Below, in pieces: positions 15,446 to 22,572 of a stretch of 33,059 nt of DNA. How positions within the stretch are numbered: position 1 is the stretch's first letter; each line of letters opens with the position of its first letter. This stretch comes from an uncultured Bacteroidales bacterium (GTDB taxonomy: Bacteria > Bacteroidota > Bacteroidia > Bacteroidales > UBA4417). The translations under genes and the position numbers were made by a program. The notes under the pieces are model-generated. The model saw nothing but the letters and a program-made list of their open reading frames with translations, had not been told where the DNA came from and did no database searches. The stretch lies in the NCBI GenBank assembly GCA_903887815.1, contig CAISRK010000202.1, positions 1 to 33,059 of the forward strand, in the 5' to 3' direction.

Positions 15446-16231
15446 ATGAAAACCCCGGAAAAAATTGTCGCTCAGATGGATGAGATCATCTTCGAGCACC
15501 GCAACAAGATGTATGGTGCATATATTCTTCGCAAAATGTATAGCACTCAGCTTGTACGCGCTTTGATACTGTCGACAGCCATAATGGCAGCCGGCCTTAC
15601 ATACCCGGTTGTATACAGCTATAAAATCGTTACACCAGTCAGAGATATAGGCGATACCACCGGAGTTATATTTCTATCGAACCATCAGCCCGATAAACCT
15701 TTGGACCCTTTACCTGAGCCTCAAAAGGCAACAGAACATGTAAAAACACCAAGGTTTGTTGCTCCAATCCCTGTGGAAGGGGCGGTTGAAGATGAGGTGT
15801 CATTGAATCCGGATGACTATAATACGGAAAATATAAATCCTCCGGTTGATTTGGGCGAAGAACCGGCCATCACAAAGAAAACCGAAGTGATCGAAATTGA
15901 CGAAACCGAAAAACCCATTATCGATTTTGCCCAGGAAACACCTCTTTTCCCGGGCGGAGACAGCGAACGCCTCAAATTTCTTGCCGATAATATTACTTAT
16001 CCTGAAGATGCGGTTCAGAATGGGATTCAGGGGACTGTATATATTCAGTTTGTTGTTGATACGAAGGGTAACATTACTGATGTGAAAATGATGCGGGGCA
16101 TAGGCGGAGGATGCGATGAGGAGGCGATAAGAGTTGTAAAAATGATGCCTCAATGGCACCCGGGCCGTCAAAACGGCATGTATGTCAGAGTAAGGTACAC
16201 AATGTCCATATTATTTAAATTGAATAGCTGA
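15446..16231 (+). CDS. Energy transducer TonB family protein
   Basis: The ORF track begins at a GTG (15443), but the adjacent ATG at 15446 is the natural start (261 aa). The N-terminus IVAQMDEIIFEHRNKMYGAYILRKMY is the standard Bacteroidota TonB leader. One membrane helix follows (about 38-57, ALILSTAIMAAGLTYPVVYS). The periplasmic linker is proline-rich and acidic (DKPLDPLPEPQKA). The C-terminal TonB domain covers about 168-261 (FPGGDSERLKFLADNITYP, IQGTVYIQFVVDTKGN, VVKMMPQWHPGRQNG). TonB couples the proton motive force to outer-membrane receptors through ExbB/ExbD; no exbB or exbD is in this window. It is divergent from the sigma operon, and its C-terminal domain is a close paralogue of the one in the anti-sigma fusion. 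Confidence 0.92.
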   Translation: MKTPEKIVAQMDEIIFEHRNKMYGAYILRKMYSTQLVRALILSTAIMAAGLTYPVVYSYKIVTPVRDIGDTTGVIFLSNHQPDKPLDPLPEPQKATEHVKTPRFVAPIPVEGAVEDEVSLNPDDYNTENINPPVDLGEEPAITKKTEVIEIDETEKPIIDFAQETPLFPGGDSERLKFLADNITYPEDAVQNGIQGTVYIQFVVDTKGNITDVKMMRGIGGGCDEEAIRVVKMMPQWHPGRQNGMYVRVRYTMSILFKLNS

Positions 16232-16311
16232 AGCAGAAAAATTCACGGGAATCCTGAGAGCGAATTTCACAATCTTTCTTGCTGGGACATTATAAAGCAA
16301 CCCCCAGGGTA

Positions 16312-17400
16312 TCAGACACCCGATTGGCGTGTAGATACGCTGGGGTTTGGAATTCTATACCTTCTCCAGAATTTCCAGGTAGTAAGCGAAGCGTAAGTGA
16401 TGATTTTGTTAAGTTTCGGGAACCTCATCAGGTAATGTATAAATTCATAGCCTGAATAGAAGGTAACAATCCATATTCCCCATTGCACAATAAATAGAAG
16501 AACTTTATACGCCATCCACGAATGGCCTAACCATAAAGCCACCAGTTCCGTAACTTTACCCGACAGCCAGGGATTTGCAAATGCAGTTAATAGAAATACA
16601 AGAACAAAAACAAGCGAATGAGCCGTTTCTATTGCTCGCTGGGGACAATAGTTCATGCATTTCATGCAACTTTCGCATGTAAATTTCCAGTAAGGCCGGT
16701 TCCCCGAAAGTATGATGGATTTTGTCGGACACTGTTCAATACAAACCATACAGTTATTGCAGTTGTAATTAGCAACAAAGGTTTTGGCAAGGATGTATCG
16801 CCCAACAAAATAATACCCGAATGCAAATGGGGCAACAAGTATATCGAGAGGAAGCAAAACAAACGATTTCAGAAATACATGTTTGCCCGCCAGGATGTTT
16901 ACAGCAAAGTTTTTGGTCAGTCGTTCGTAATGCTCAACCATCGAATCTATTACTTTTTTTCGTAAGCCGGGGTGGAGCGAAATCCAGTTTGAAGGCAGAT
17001 CGACCGGGTACATGGCCTTCACTTTATAGCCTTTAAAAAACATAATCAATGCAGGAAAATAGAGGGCAATTCCACTAAGCCCCGGTAAAAACAATTTGCC
17101 GAGTTTCATACCTGCACGTGTGTTCCCGATAAATACATCCGATCCCTTTAATAACCTGAACCGGAAAAGAAAACGGAGCATGGAATGAGGCATATTGAAA
17201 CCATGCGTTGCGGAGAAAAACCCGATTAAGGTTTTCCCGGTAAAACCGGCGATATCATTCGGGTTGAACTGGTGAAAGGATGTGATATGTGTTCGGAGGC
17301 CTTGTTCCTTTGCTTTTTCCACTATCCATTCTGAAACCCGTTTTGAATTTCCGGTTCCCGAATAATAGATTATAAGAAGGTTGTCGTAACTTTTTTCCAT
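16312..17400 (-). CDS. EFR1-type ferrodoxin: flavodoxin domain, two [4Fe-4S] clusters, membrane helices
   Basis: This 362-residue protein starts with a flavodoxin-like domain whose phosphate loop is IIYYSGTGNSKR (10-21). A [4Fe-4S] ferredoxin module follows with CNNCMVCIEQCP (Cys 214, 217, 220, 224) and CESCMKCMNYCP (Cys 242, 245, 248, 252). Hydrophobic stretches at about 104-122, 176-200, 262-278 and 296-316 suggest membrane association. Such proteins move electrons between flavin and iron-sulfur carriers, but partners and direction are not established. The gene is divergent from the large flavin/iron-sulfur fusion at 17639, which could be its redox partner. The start ATG immediately precedes the flavodoxin strand. 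Confidence 0.88.
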   Translation of the reverse strand: MEKSYDNLLIIYYSGTGNSKRVSEWIVEKAKEQGLRTHITSFHQFNPNDIAGFTGKTLIGFFSATHGFNMPHSMLRFLFRFRLLKGSDVFIGNTRAGMKLGKLFLPGLSGIALYFPALIMFFKGYKVKAMYPVDLPSNWISLHPGLRKKVIDSMVEHYERLTKNFAVNILAGKHVFLKSFVLLPLDILVAPFAFGYYFVGRYILAKTFVANYNCNNCMVCIEQCPTKSIILSGNRPYWKFTCESCMKCMNYCPQRAIETAHSLVFVLVFLLTAFANPWLSGKVTELVALWLGHSWMAYKVLLFIVQWGIWIVTFYSGYEFIHYLMRFPKLNKIITYASLTTWKFWRRYRIPNPSVSTRQSGV

Positions 17401-17432
17401 GGGTTTAAGCAGTTAAAATCGACAATTTGACT

Positions 17433-17440
17433 CAAAATTA
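17433..17440 (-). promoter_or_regulatory. -7 promoter element of the EFR1-type gene
   Basis: Reads TAATTTTG on the minus strand, a perfect TAnnTTTG, 33 bases upstream of the ATG. No clear -33 TTG is present. Confidence 0.5.
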
Positions 17441-17544
17441 CTTATAAATGCTCTTGTCATACTAAACAATATTTTGAAATTCTTGTTTTTGCATTCCCCA
17501 ATCCCTAACTCCTAACCCCTGCTAAATATACTCTTTCTAAATTG

Positions 17545-17564
17545 CCTGTTAACGGAATAACAGG
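17545..17564. promoter_or_regulatory. Inverted repeat at the -33 position of the redox fusion gene
   Basis: CCTGTTA-ACGGAA-TAACAGG is a perfect 7-bp dyad. It ends 13 bases before the -7 element at 17578, so a bound protein would cover the -33 region. It is a possible operator. Confidence 0.45.
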
Positions 17565-17577
17565 TGAATAAAAAATA

Positions 17578-17585
17578 TAATTTTG
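17578..17585 (+). promoter_or_regulatory. -7 promoter element of the redox fusion gene
   Basis: TAATTTTG, a perfect TAnnTTTG followed by C, lies 53 bases upstream of the ATG at 17639. It faces the EFR1 promoter across the same spacer. Confidence 0.55.
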
Positions 17586-17638
17586 CTCCGTGAAACTCTG
17601 AAAGGAGAAATTGAAAAAATATTTTGCATACGGCCATT

Positions 17639-20600
17639 ATGAATAAAATTACTGAACACCCGATTCTGGAAGTACCTGTAGTTGAAAAAGTTGACTTTCG
17701 GTATGAAGGAACCGCCGTTAGCGGGGAGAAAGGCTTTACTATTGCAGCAGCTCTGCACCAGGCCGGGTTTCCGGTCCACAGCCATAGTTTATCGAACCGC
17801 GAACGCAGTCTCGAATGCGGAATAGGCAAATGCGGGGCATGCGAAATGCTTGTCGACGGGCAAATCCGGCGTATCTGTATTACAAAAGTGGATAATGTAA
17901 AAGAGGTTAGCGAAATTCCGCATGATTATTCTCCTGTTGCGCGCGAAGTAAATACCGAAAAGCCGGTAGATGTTTATAAAACCACCGTTGCAATAATCGG
18001 AGCAGGACCTGCCGGTCTGGCCTGCCGCGAAGAGTTACTGAAACAGGGTGTGGATAACATCGTTATTGATAACAACGATAAGATAGGAGGCCAATTCCTG
18101 ATGCAGACTCACCAGTTCTTCTTTTTCGAGAAAGAAAAGAAATTCGGCGGGATGCGCGGTTTTGATATAGCAAAAACACTGGCAGGCGAAAGCCATGAAG
18201 GCATTTTTCTGAACAGTACCGTTTGGGATATACTCGAAGGAAAACGTATTGCCGTTAAGAATGTTGAAACGGAAGAGATCTATTACGTGGATGCCGAATA
18301 TATGGTAGTAGCCACAGGTGCAGTTCCGTTTATGCCCACTTTCGAAAATGATGATCTTCCAGGTGTTTACACTGCTGCGGTTGTTCAGAAAATGATGAAC
18401 AACGAACTCACCCTCCTGGGGAAAAGAGTGCTCACCGTGGGTGCCGGGAACATAGGCTACCTGACTTCATACCAGCTTATGCAGGCAGGTGCCGAAGTTA
18501 AAGCTATTATTGAAGCCCAGCCATTCGAAGGCGGTTTCCCTGTGCAGGCAAACCGGGTGCGCCGCCTGGGAATCCCGGTCATGACCTCGCATATCCTTTT
18601 AAAGGCTTTACCTAATGAAGATAACACAGGGATCATTGGAGCAGTGGTTGCCGAGTGCAAAAATTTCGAAGCTGTTCCCGGAACCGAGAAAATTATCGGC
18701 GATATTGATGTAATTAATATCTGTACAGGGCTGGTTGCCGACGACCAGCTGATTATTAAAGGGAATGAGATTTTTGGCCGGAATTGTTACGGTGCCGGCG
18801 ATGCTATTCGAATTGGTGAAGGTACCAGTGCTGTTTTGCGTGGTAACCAGGTTGCCTATGAAATTCTTCAGGATATGGGCGAAAATATCGATTACGATGC
18901 TTACCTGAATGTTTCGAAGGAATACATAGATTCGCAGCAGCATCCGCATCTGGTAATACCGGAACCTTATAAGCCAAGCGGGGAGCGCATGAACACGAAA
19001 CCCTTTGTGCAGATCGATTGCCTGTATGGTTTTGCCTGTAACCCCTGTGAGTTTGCCTGCCCGCATGGTGCAATTACCAAAACTTCTACAAGTACGGTCC
19101 CGCAGCTCGATTTCGAAAAATGCATCGGATGTATGGATTGCGTTTATCAATGCCCCGGGCTTGCTATTTTTGGTTATGCACCTAAAAAAGACTGGATTTT
19201 CCTGCCTATCGAGTATTTTGCTGAGGAAAAGAAGGAAGTTTATCTTGTTGATAACCAAGGGAAAAAACTTGGCAATGGCATTATCGAAAAAATCCTGAAC
19301 AAACCAAACAAAACAAATATTGCACGCGTTAAAGCCCTTGATATCCAGGGCGAAGCGCTGCTCGAGGTACGCGGTTTCATTTTAAAGGACAAATATCCTG
19401 AACCCATTATAATGAAGCCCACTGAATATAAAGGGGTTCACGAAATGTATGTTTGCCATTGCGATGATGTTACCCTGGGTGAAATTGTCAAAACCATAGG
19501 TGAACGGAAATTTATTTCGGTCGACGAAATCAAGCATACTACACGTCTTGGTATGGGGGCTTGCCGGGGTAAAAGGTGCATCCGCAGGGTTAAGCAGGTT
19601 TTACGCAGCAAAGGAATCAGCGTTGTTGGCGACGCTACGCCCCGTGGCCCGTTAAGCAACCAATTGGCAATGGGGGAATTGTTTCCAAAAAATGTCCGCG
19701 AAAATATTATTATCAACAACAGCAAAAACGCAGCCCGCATTGTTAAAGTTCCTGCTCTGATAGCCGGAGGAGGTATAGGGGGAAGTGCGTTATTCCGTTA
19801 TATGGCCGAAGCCGGGCTGAAACCGGCACTTCTTAATTACGGCCGCGGGGCTTCATGGCGTAATATTGCAGGCGGACGACCAGCTTTCAGTTTGCCCGAA
19901 ATCGCTGATATTGCCCGCCATAACCTTGAAATATTCAAAGAATTACAGAAAATAAGGGATATCAATTTCCTTTCAACGCGGTATATCAACTTTGCCCACG
20001 ACGATGCCACTTTCAAGGCTCTGGAAGATTCACGTTCCTGGTCGGATGCCTACATGGTTGATCCCAGGGATTACAAAAAGGAAATCTCTCCTAACATTAA
20101 TCCCGATCTCGGAAAAAATTACCAGGCAGCGCTTATCACCCGCGATTGCTGGCAGGCAACACCGGGTCGGGTTATTGATCTGATCAGGCGAATTGGGGTT
20201 GAAAAGGGAGGTAAGATATATGAGGACTGCCAGCTGCTGGATGTAAGAAAGGAAAACGGGAATTATATTGTTTTGGCAAGGGATCATGACAAGAAATATG
20301 TTGAATTCCATACACCGCATTTTGTTAATTCCCTGGGACCGGAAGCGGATAAATTTTCGAAACAGTTAGGAATCGAAACAGGTCTTTACCCGGTTAAACA
20401 CCAGGCATTTATTACTCGCAGACTACCGAATATGGGAATAAACGGACAGCCGCTTGATATGCTTATCGACCGTCGTAAATACAAAGGGTTTACCGCTGTA
20501 TATGGCCAGCAGTTAGGCGAAACCGGGCAGATTATCGGATGTGCTTCACCACAGGTTGAACCAATGGAAACGGATAAGAACCTGAAAATAAACTCAAAGG

Positions 20601-20875
20601 AATTCCTCGAAATTGTTTCCGAAGTTTTTGTCAGCTGGCTTCCTCAACTGTCTTCAGTTGGTTTCCAGGCAGTATGGGCAGGTTATTATGTCGAACCGCG
20701 TATGATTCTTGATCCCGACCTGGGCTTGTTTGTCGGTTTTCGTGGACAAGGTTTTATGCTTGGTCAGTACCTGGCGAAAATTTATGTCGACAAACTGATG
20801 GACAAAGGTGTTCCCTCTTATTTCGACCGGTTGAAACTGAGTGGTGACGGGCTACTGGAAAAAGCATTCAAATAA
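17639..20875 (+). CDS. Five-module flavin/iron-sulfur oxidoreductase (HcnA-HcnB-HcnC-like fusion)
   Basis: The ORF track starts at 17624; I choose the ATG at 17639 (1078 aa), the second in-frame start. Modules in track numbering: (1) [2Fe-2S] ferredoxin-like domain 20-105 with CGIGKCGAC and a fourth Cys (65, 70, 73, 85), as in HcnA or the sarcosine oxidase alpha N-terminus. (2) FAD/NAD(P) disulfide-reductase-like domain 118-430 (VAIIGAGPAGLA, VLTVGAGNIG, CYGAGDAIR). (3) Two-cluster [4Fe-4S] module 460-515 with Cys 466, 472, 475, 479 and CIGCMDCVYQCP (500-511). (4) Bfd-like [2Fe-2S] domain 608-665 (VCHCDDVTLGE, GACRGKRC). (5) DAO-type FAD oxidoreductase 708-1065 (ALIAGGGIGGSALF). Known relatives split these over two or more subunits: hydrogen cyanide synthase, opine oxidase, dye-linked proline or hydroxyproline dehydrogenases. 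The substrate is probably an amine or amino acid, but it is unproven. Confidence 0.9.
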   Translation: MNKITEHPILEVPVVEKVDFRYEGTAVSGEKGFTIAAALHQAGFPVHSHSLSNRERSLECGIGKCGACEMLVDGQIRRICITKVDNVKEVSEIPHDYSPVAREVNTEKPVDVYKTTVAIIGAGPAGLACREELLKQGVDNIVIDNNDKIGGQFLMQTHQFFFFEKEKKFGGMRGFDIAKTLAGESHEGIFLNSTVWDILEGKRIAVKNVETEEIYYVDAEYMVVATGAVPFMPTFENDDLPGVYTAAVVQKMMNNELTLLGKRVLTVGAGNIGYLTSYQLMQAGAEVKAIIEAQPFEGGFPVQANRVRRLGIPVMTSHILLKALPNEDNTGIIGAVVAECKNFEAVPGTEKIIGDIDVINICTGLVADDQLIIKGNEIFGRNCYGAGDAIRIGEGTSAVLRGNQVAYEILQDMGENIDYDAYLNVSKEYIDSQQHPHLVIPEPYKPSGERMNTKPFVQIDCLYGFACNPCEFACPHGAITKTSTSTVPQLDFEKCIGCMDCVYQCPGLAIFGYAPKKDWIFLPIEYFAEEKKEVYLVDNQGKKLGNGIIEKILNKPNKTNIARVKALDIQGEALLEVRGFILKDKYPEPIIMKPTEYKGVHEMYVCHCDDVTLGEIVKTIGERKFISVDEIKHTTRLGMGACRGKRCIRRVKQVLRSKGISVVGDATPRGPLSNQLAMGELFPKNVRENIIINNSKNAARIVKVPALIAGGGIGGSALFRYMAEAGLKPALLNYGRGASWRNIAGGRPAFSLPEIADIARHNLEIFKELQKIRDINFLSTRYINFAHDDATFKALEDSRSWSDAYMVDPRDYKKEISPNINPDLGKNYQAALITRDCWQATPGRVIDLIRRIGVEKGGKIYEDCQLLDVRKENGNYIVLARDHDKKYVEFHTPHFVNSLGPEADKFSKQLGIETGLYPVKHQAFITRRLPNMGINGQPLDMLIDRRKYKGFTAVYGQQLGETGQIIGCASPQVEPMETDKNLKINSKEFLEIVSEVFVSWLPQLSSVGFQAVWAGYYVEPRMILDPDLGLFVGFRGQGFMLGQYLAKIYVDKLMDKGVPSYFDRLKLSGDGLLEKAFK

Positions 20876-20926
20876 AATCAATTCTAAAGCAGTAAGGGGA
20901 AGAAATGACTAATAGATAGCCGGAAC

Positions 20927-20966
20927 TGAAAAGGGACAGTTTTAACAGGAAAAACTACCCTTTTCA
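20927..20966. terminator. Bidirectional terminator-like hairpin
   Basis: TGAAAAGGG (20927-20935) pairs with CCCTTTTCA (20958-20966), and inside it AGTTTT pairs with AAAACT. The stem lies between the convergent ends of the redox fusion and miaB. Each strand ends the stem in CCCTTTTC. Confidence 0.65.
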
Positions 20967-20987
20967 ACTATTCATTCTGTTTTGATT

Positions 20988-22322
20988 TTAGTCGTTTGTT
21001 GTTTCACCCCTCAATGTAGCCGCAGTGCAGGAAACCACCTTAACTTTAACATAATCGCCCGGATTATAATTCCCCCGGGCAAAAACGACCACCTTATTCT
21101 GGCTGGTACGTCCGAAAAGCTGCTGATCCGATCGTTTCGATACTCCTTCGGCCAAAACCTCAAATTCCTTTCCAATGTCAAGTTTGTTGCTCTTGAGCGA
21201 AAGTTCCTGTTGCAAGGCAATTATTTCGTCAAGCCGGCGACTTTTTACTTCTTCGGGAACATCATCAGGATATTTTTTAGCAGCAATAGTATTGGGTCGT
21301 TCGGAATATTTAAACATATAGGCATAATCATACTCAACTTCACGCATTGCCGAAATTGTTTCGTTATGATCATCGTCTGTTTCGGTACAAAAACCAGCAA
21401 TAATATCGGTTGTAATGGCACATCCGGGAATAATTCGTTTGATAGCCTCAATGCGGTCCATATACCAATCGCGGGTATAACCCCGTTTCATCATTCCAAG
21501 TACACGCGTGCTTCCCGACTGGATTGGGAGGTGTATGGATTTGCATATGTTTTCATGCGTAGCTATAACTTCCAGCAGTTTGTCAGAAATGTCTTTGGGA
21601 TGGGATGTTGCAAAGCGGACGCGAATCAATGGATTTACCTCGGCGACCTTCTCAAGCAAAGCAGGAAAATCGACCTGCATTTCATTTTCTTCCCAGCGGT
21701 ACGAATTTACATTCTGCCCCAGCAGGGTCACTTCCCGGAAACCCTGTTCGAAAAGTTCGCTGGCTTCTTTTATTATAGTTTGCGGGTTTCGGCTGCGTTC
21801 TTTGCCACGGGTATATGGTACAACGCAGTAAGCACAAAAATTTTCACAGCCCCTCATAATGCTGATAAATGCTGTGATTCCGCTTCCACCGGTTCGTACA
21901 GGATTGATATCGGCATACGTTTCGTCAGCTGATAGCAATACATTGATAGCTTTCTGCCCGCTTTCAACCTGCTCGAGCAGCTGCGGCAACTGACGGTAAC
22001 CATCAGGCCCAACAATCAGGTCGATATGGCGTTCTTCTTCCAGGAGTTTATCTTTCAGCCGTTCAGCCATGCATCCGAGGAGTCCTATAACAAGGCCGGG
22101 ATGTTTACGTTTAAGCGCATGAAGTTCGTTGAGGCGGTTGCGTACCCGCTGCTCTGCATTATCACGGATCGAACAGGTATTAAGCAAAATCAGGTCGGCG
22201 GCTTTTATATCGGTTGTAGGTTCGTAGTTCTGTTTTTCAAGTATGGAAGCCACAATTTCGCTGTCCGAAAAATTCATCTGGCATCCATAAGTCTCAATAT
22301 ATGATTTCTTTTTAAGTTCCAC
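20988..22322 (-). CDS. miaB: tRNA-2-methylthio-N6-dimethylallyladenosine synthase
   Basis: The 444-residue product is full length for MiaB, the radical-SAM methylthiotransferase that converts i6A37 to ms2i6A37 in tRNAs reading UNN codons. The N-terminal UPF0004 domain supplies three cluster cysteines: YGCQMN (Cys 14), LNTCSIRDNAE (Cys 50) and LGCMAERLK (Cys 84). The radical-SAM CxxxCxxC is RGCENFCAYC (159, 163, 166), followed by VVPYTRGKERSR. GQNVNSY and HLPIQSGS are also family hallmarks. A TRAM RNA-binding domain ends the protein (about 380-440). NTCSIRDNAEQRV and VPYTRGKERSR favour MiaB over MtaB or RimO. It has its own promoter and is divergent from topA. Confidence 0.97.
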   Translation of the reverse strand: MELKKKSYIETYGCQMNFSDSEIVASILEKQNYEPTTDIKAADLILLNTCSIRDNAEQRVRNRLNELHALKRKHPGLVIGLLGCMAERLKDKLLEEERHIDLIVGPDGYRQLPQLLEQVESGQKAINVLLSADETYADINPVRTGGSGITAFISIMRGCENFCAYCVVPYTRGKERSRNPQTIIKEASELFEQGFREVTLLGQNVNSYRWEENEMQVDFPALLEKVAEVNPLIRVRFATSHPKDISDKLLEVIATHENICKSIHLPIQSGSTRVLGMMKRGYTRDWYMDRIEAIKRIIPGCAITTDIIAGFCTETDDDHNETISAMREVEYDYAYMFKYSERPNTIAAKKYPDDVPEEVKSRRLDEIIALQQELSLKSNKLDIGKEFEVLAEGVSKRSDQQLFGRTSQNKVVVFARGNYNPGDYVKVKVVSCTAATLRGETTND

Positions 22323-22366
22323 GTTAACAAATTAAAATTAGTGCAGTGACAGATTTTTTTAGGGTG

Positions 22367-22374
22367 CAAAATTA
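22367..22374 (-). promoter_or_regulatory. -7 promoter element of miaB
   Basis: Reads TAATTTTG on the minus strand (perfect TAnnTTTG), followed by CACCC as at pgi. It lies 45 bases upstream of the ATG. Confidence 0.65.
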
Positions 22375-22531
22375 CAACAAATTCAATCACGGATTGTTGT
22401 TAATAAACATCAGACAATCAGATATATATGCAAATTATAGATACATCAATATGCCTGATCAACCGAAGTTATTTTTACTCCTTATGAACGCCTTTGGAAT
22501 AATATGTCCCGTCAGATGTAATTTTATTGCG

Positions 22532-22539
22532 TTACTTTG
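22532..22539 (+). promoter_or_regulatory. -7 promoter element of topA
   Basis: TTACTTTG matches TAnnTTTG at seven of eight bases and is followed by CACCC, as at pgi and miaB. It lies 34 bases upstream of the topA ATG. Its final TTG is the false start used by the ORF track. Confidence 0.55.
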
Positions 22540-22572
22540 CACCCGTTTTTCCGGTATAAATCTGCTAAGAGT

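Noticed and set aside
17480-17524. CCCCAATCCCTAACTCCTAACCCCT considered as a telomere-like or functional repeat
   Set aside because: It is a short degenerate run with no inverted partner, similar in kind to other spacer text; no function can be supported.
18608-19258. 216-residue minus-strand ORF
   Set aside because: Antisense shadow within the redox fusion gene, covering its ferredoxin module.
20982-21932. 316-residue plus-strand ORF
   Set aside because: Antisense to miaB, which is fully supported by its cluster cysteines; the ORF sequence is low-complexity and shows no domain.
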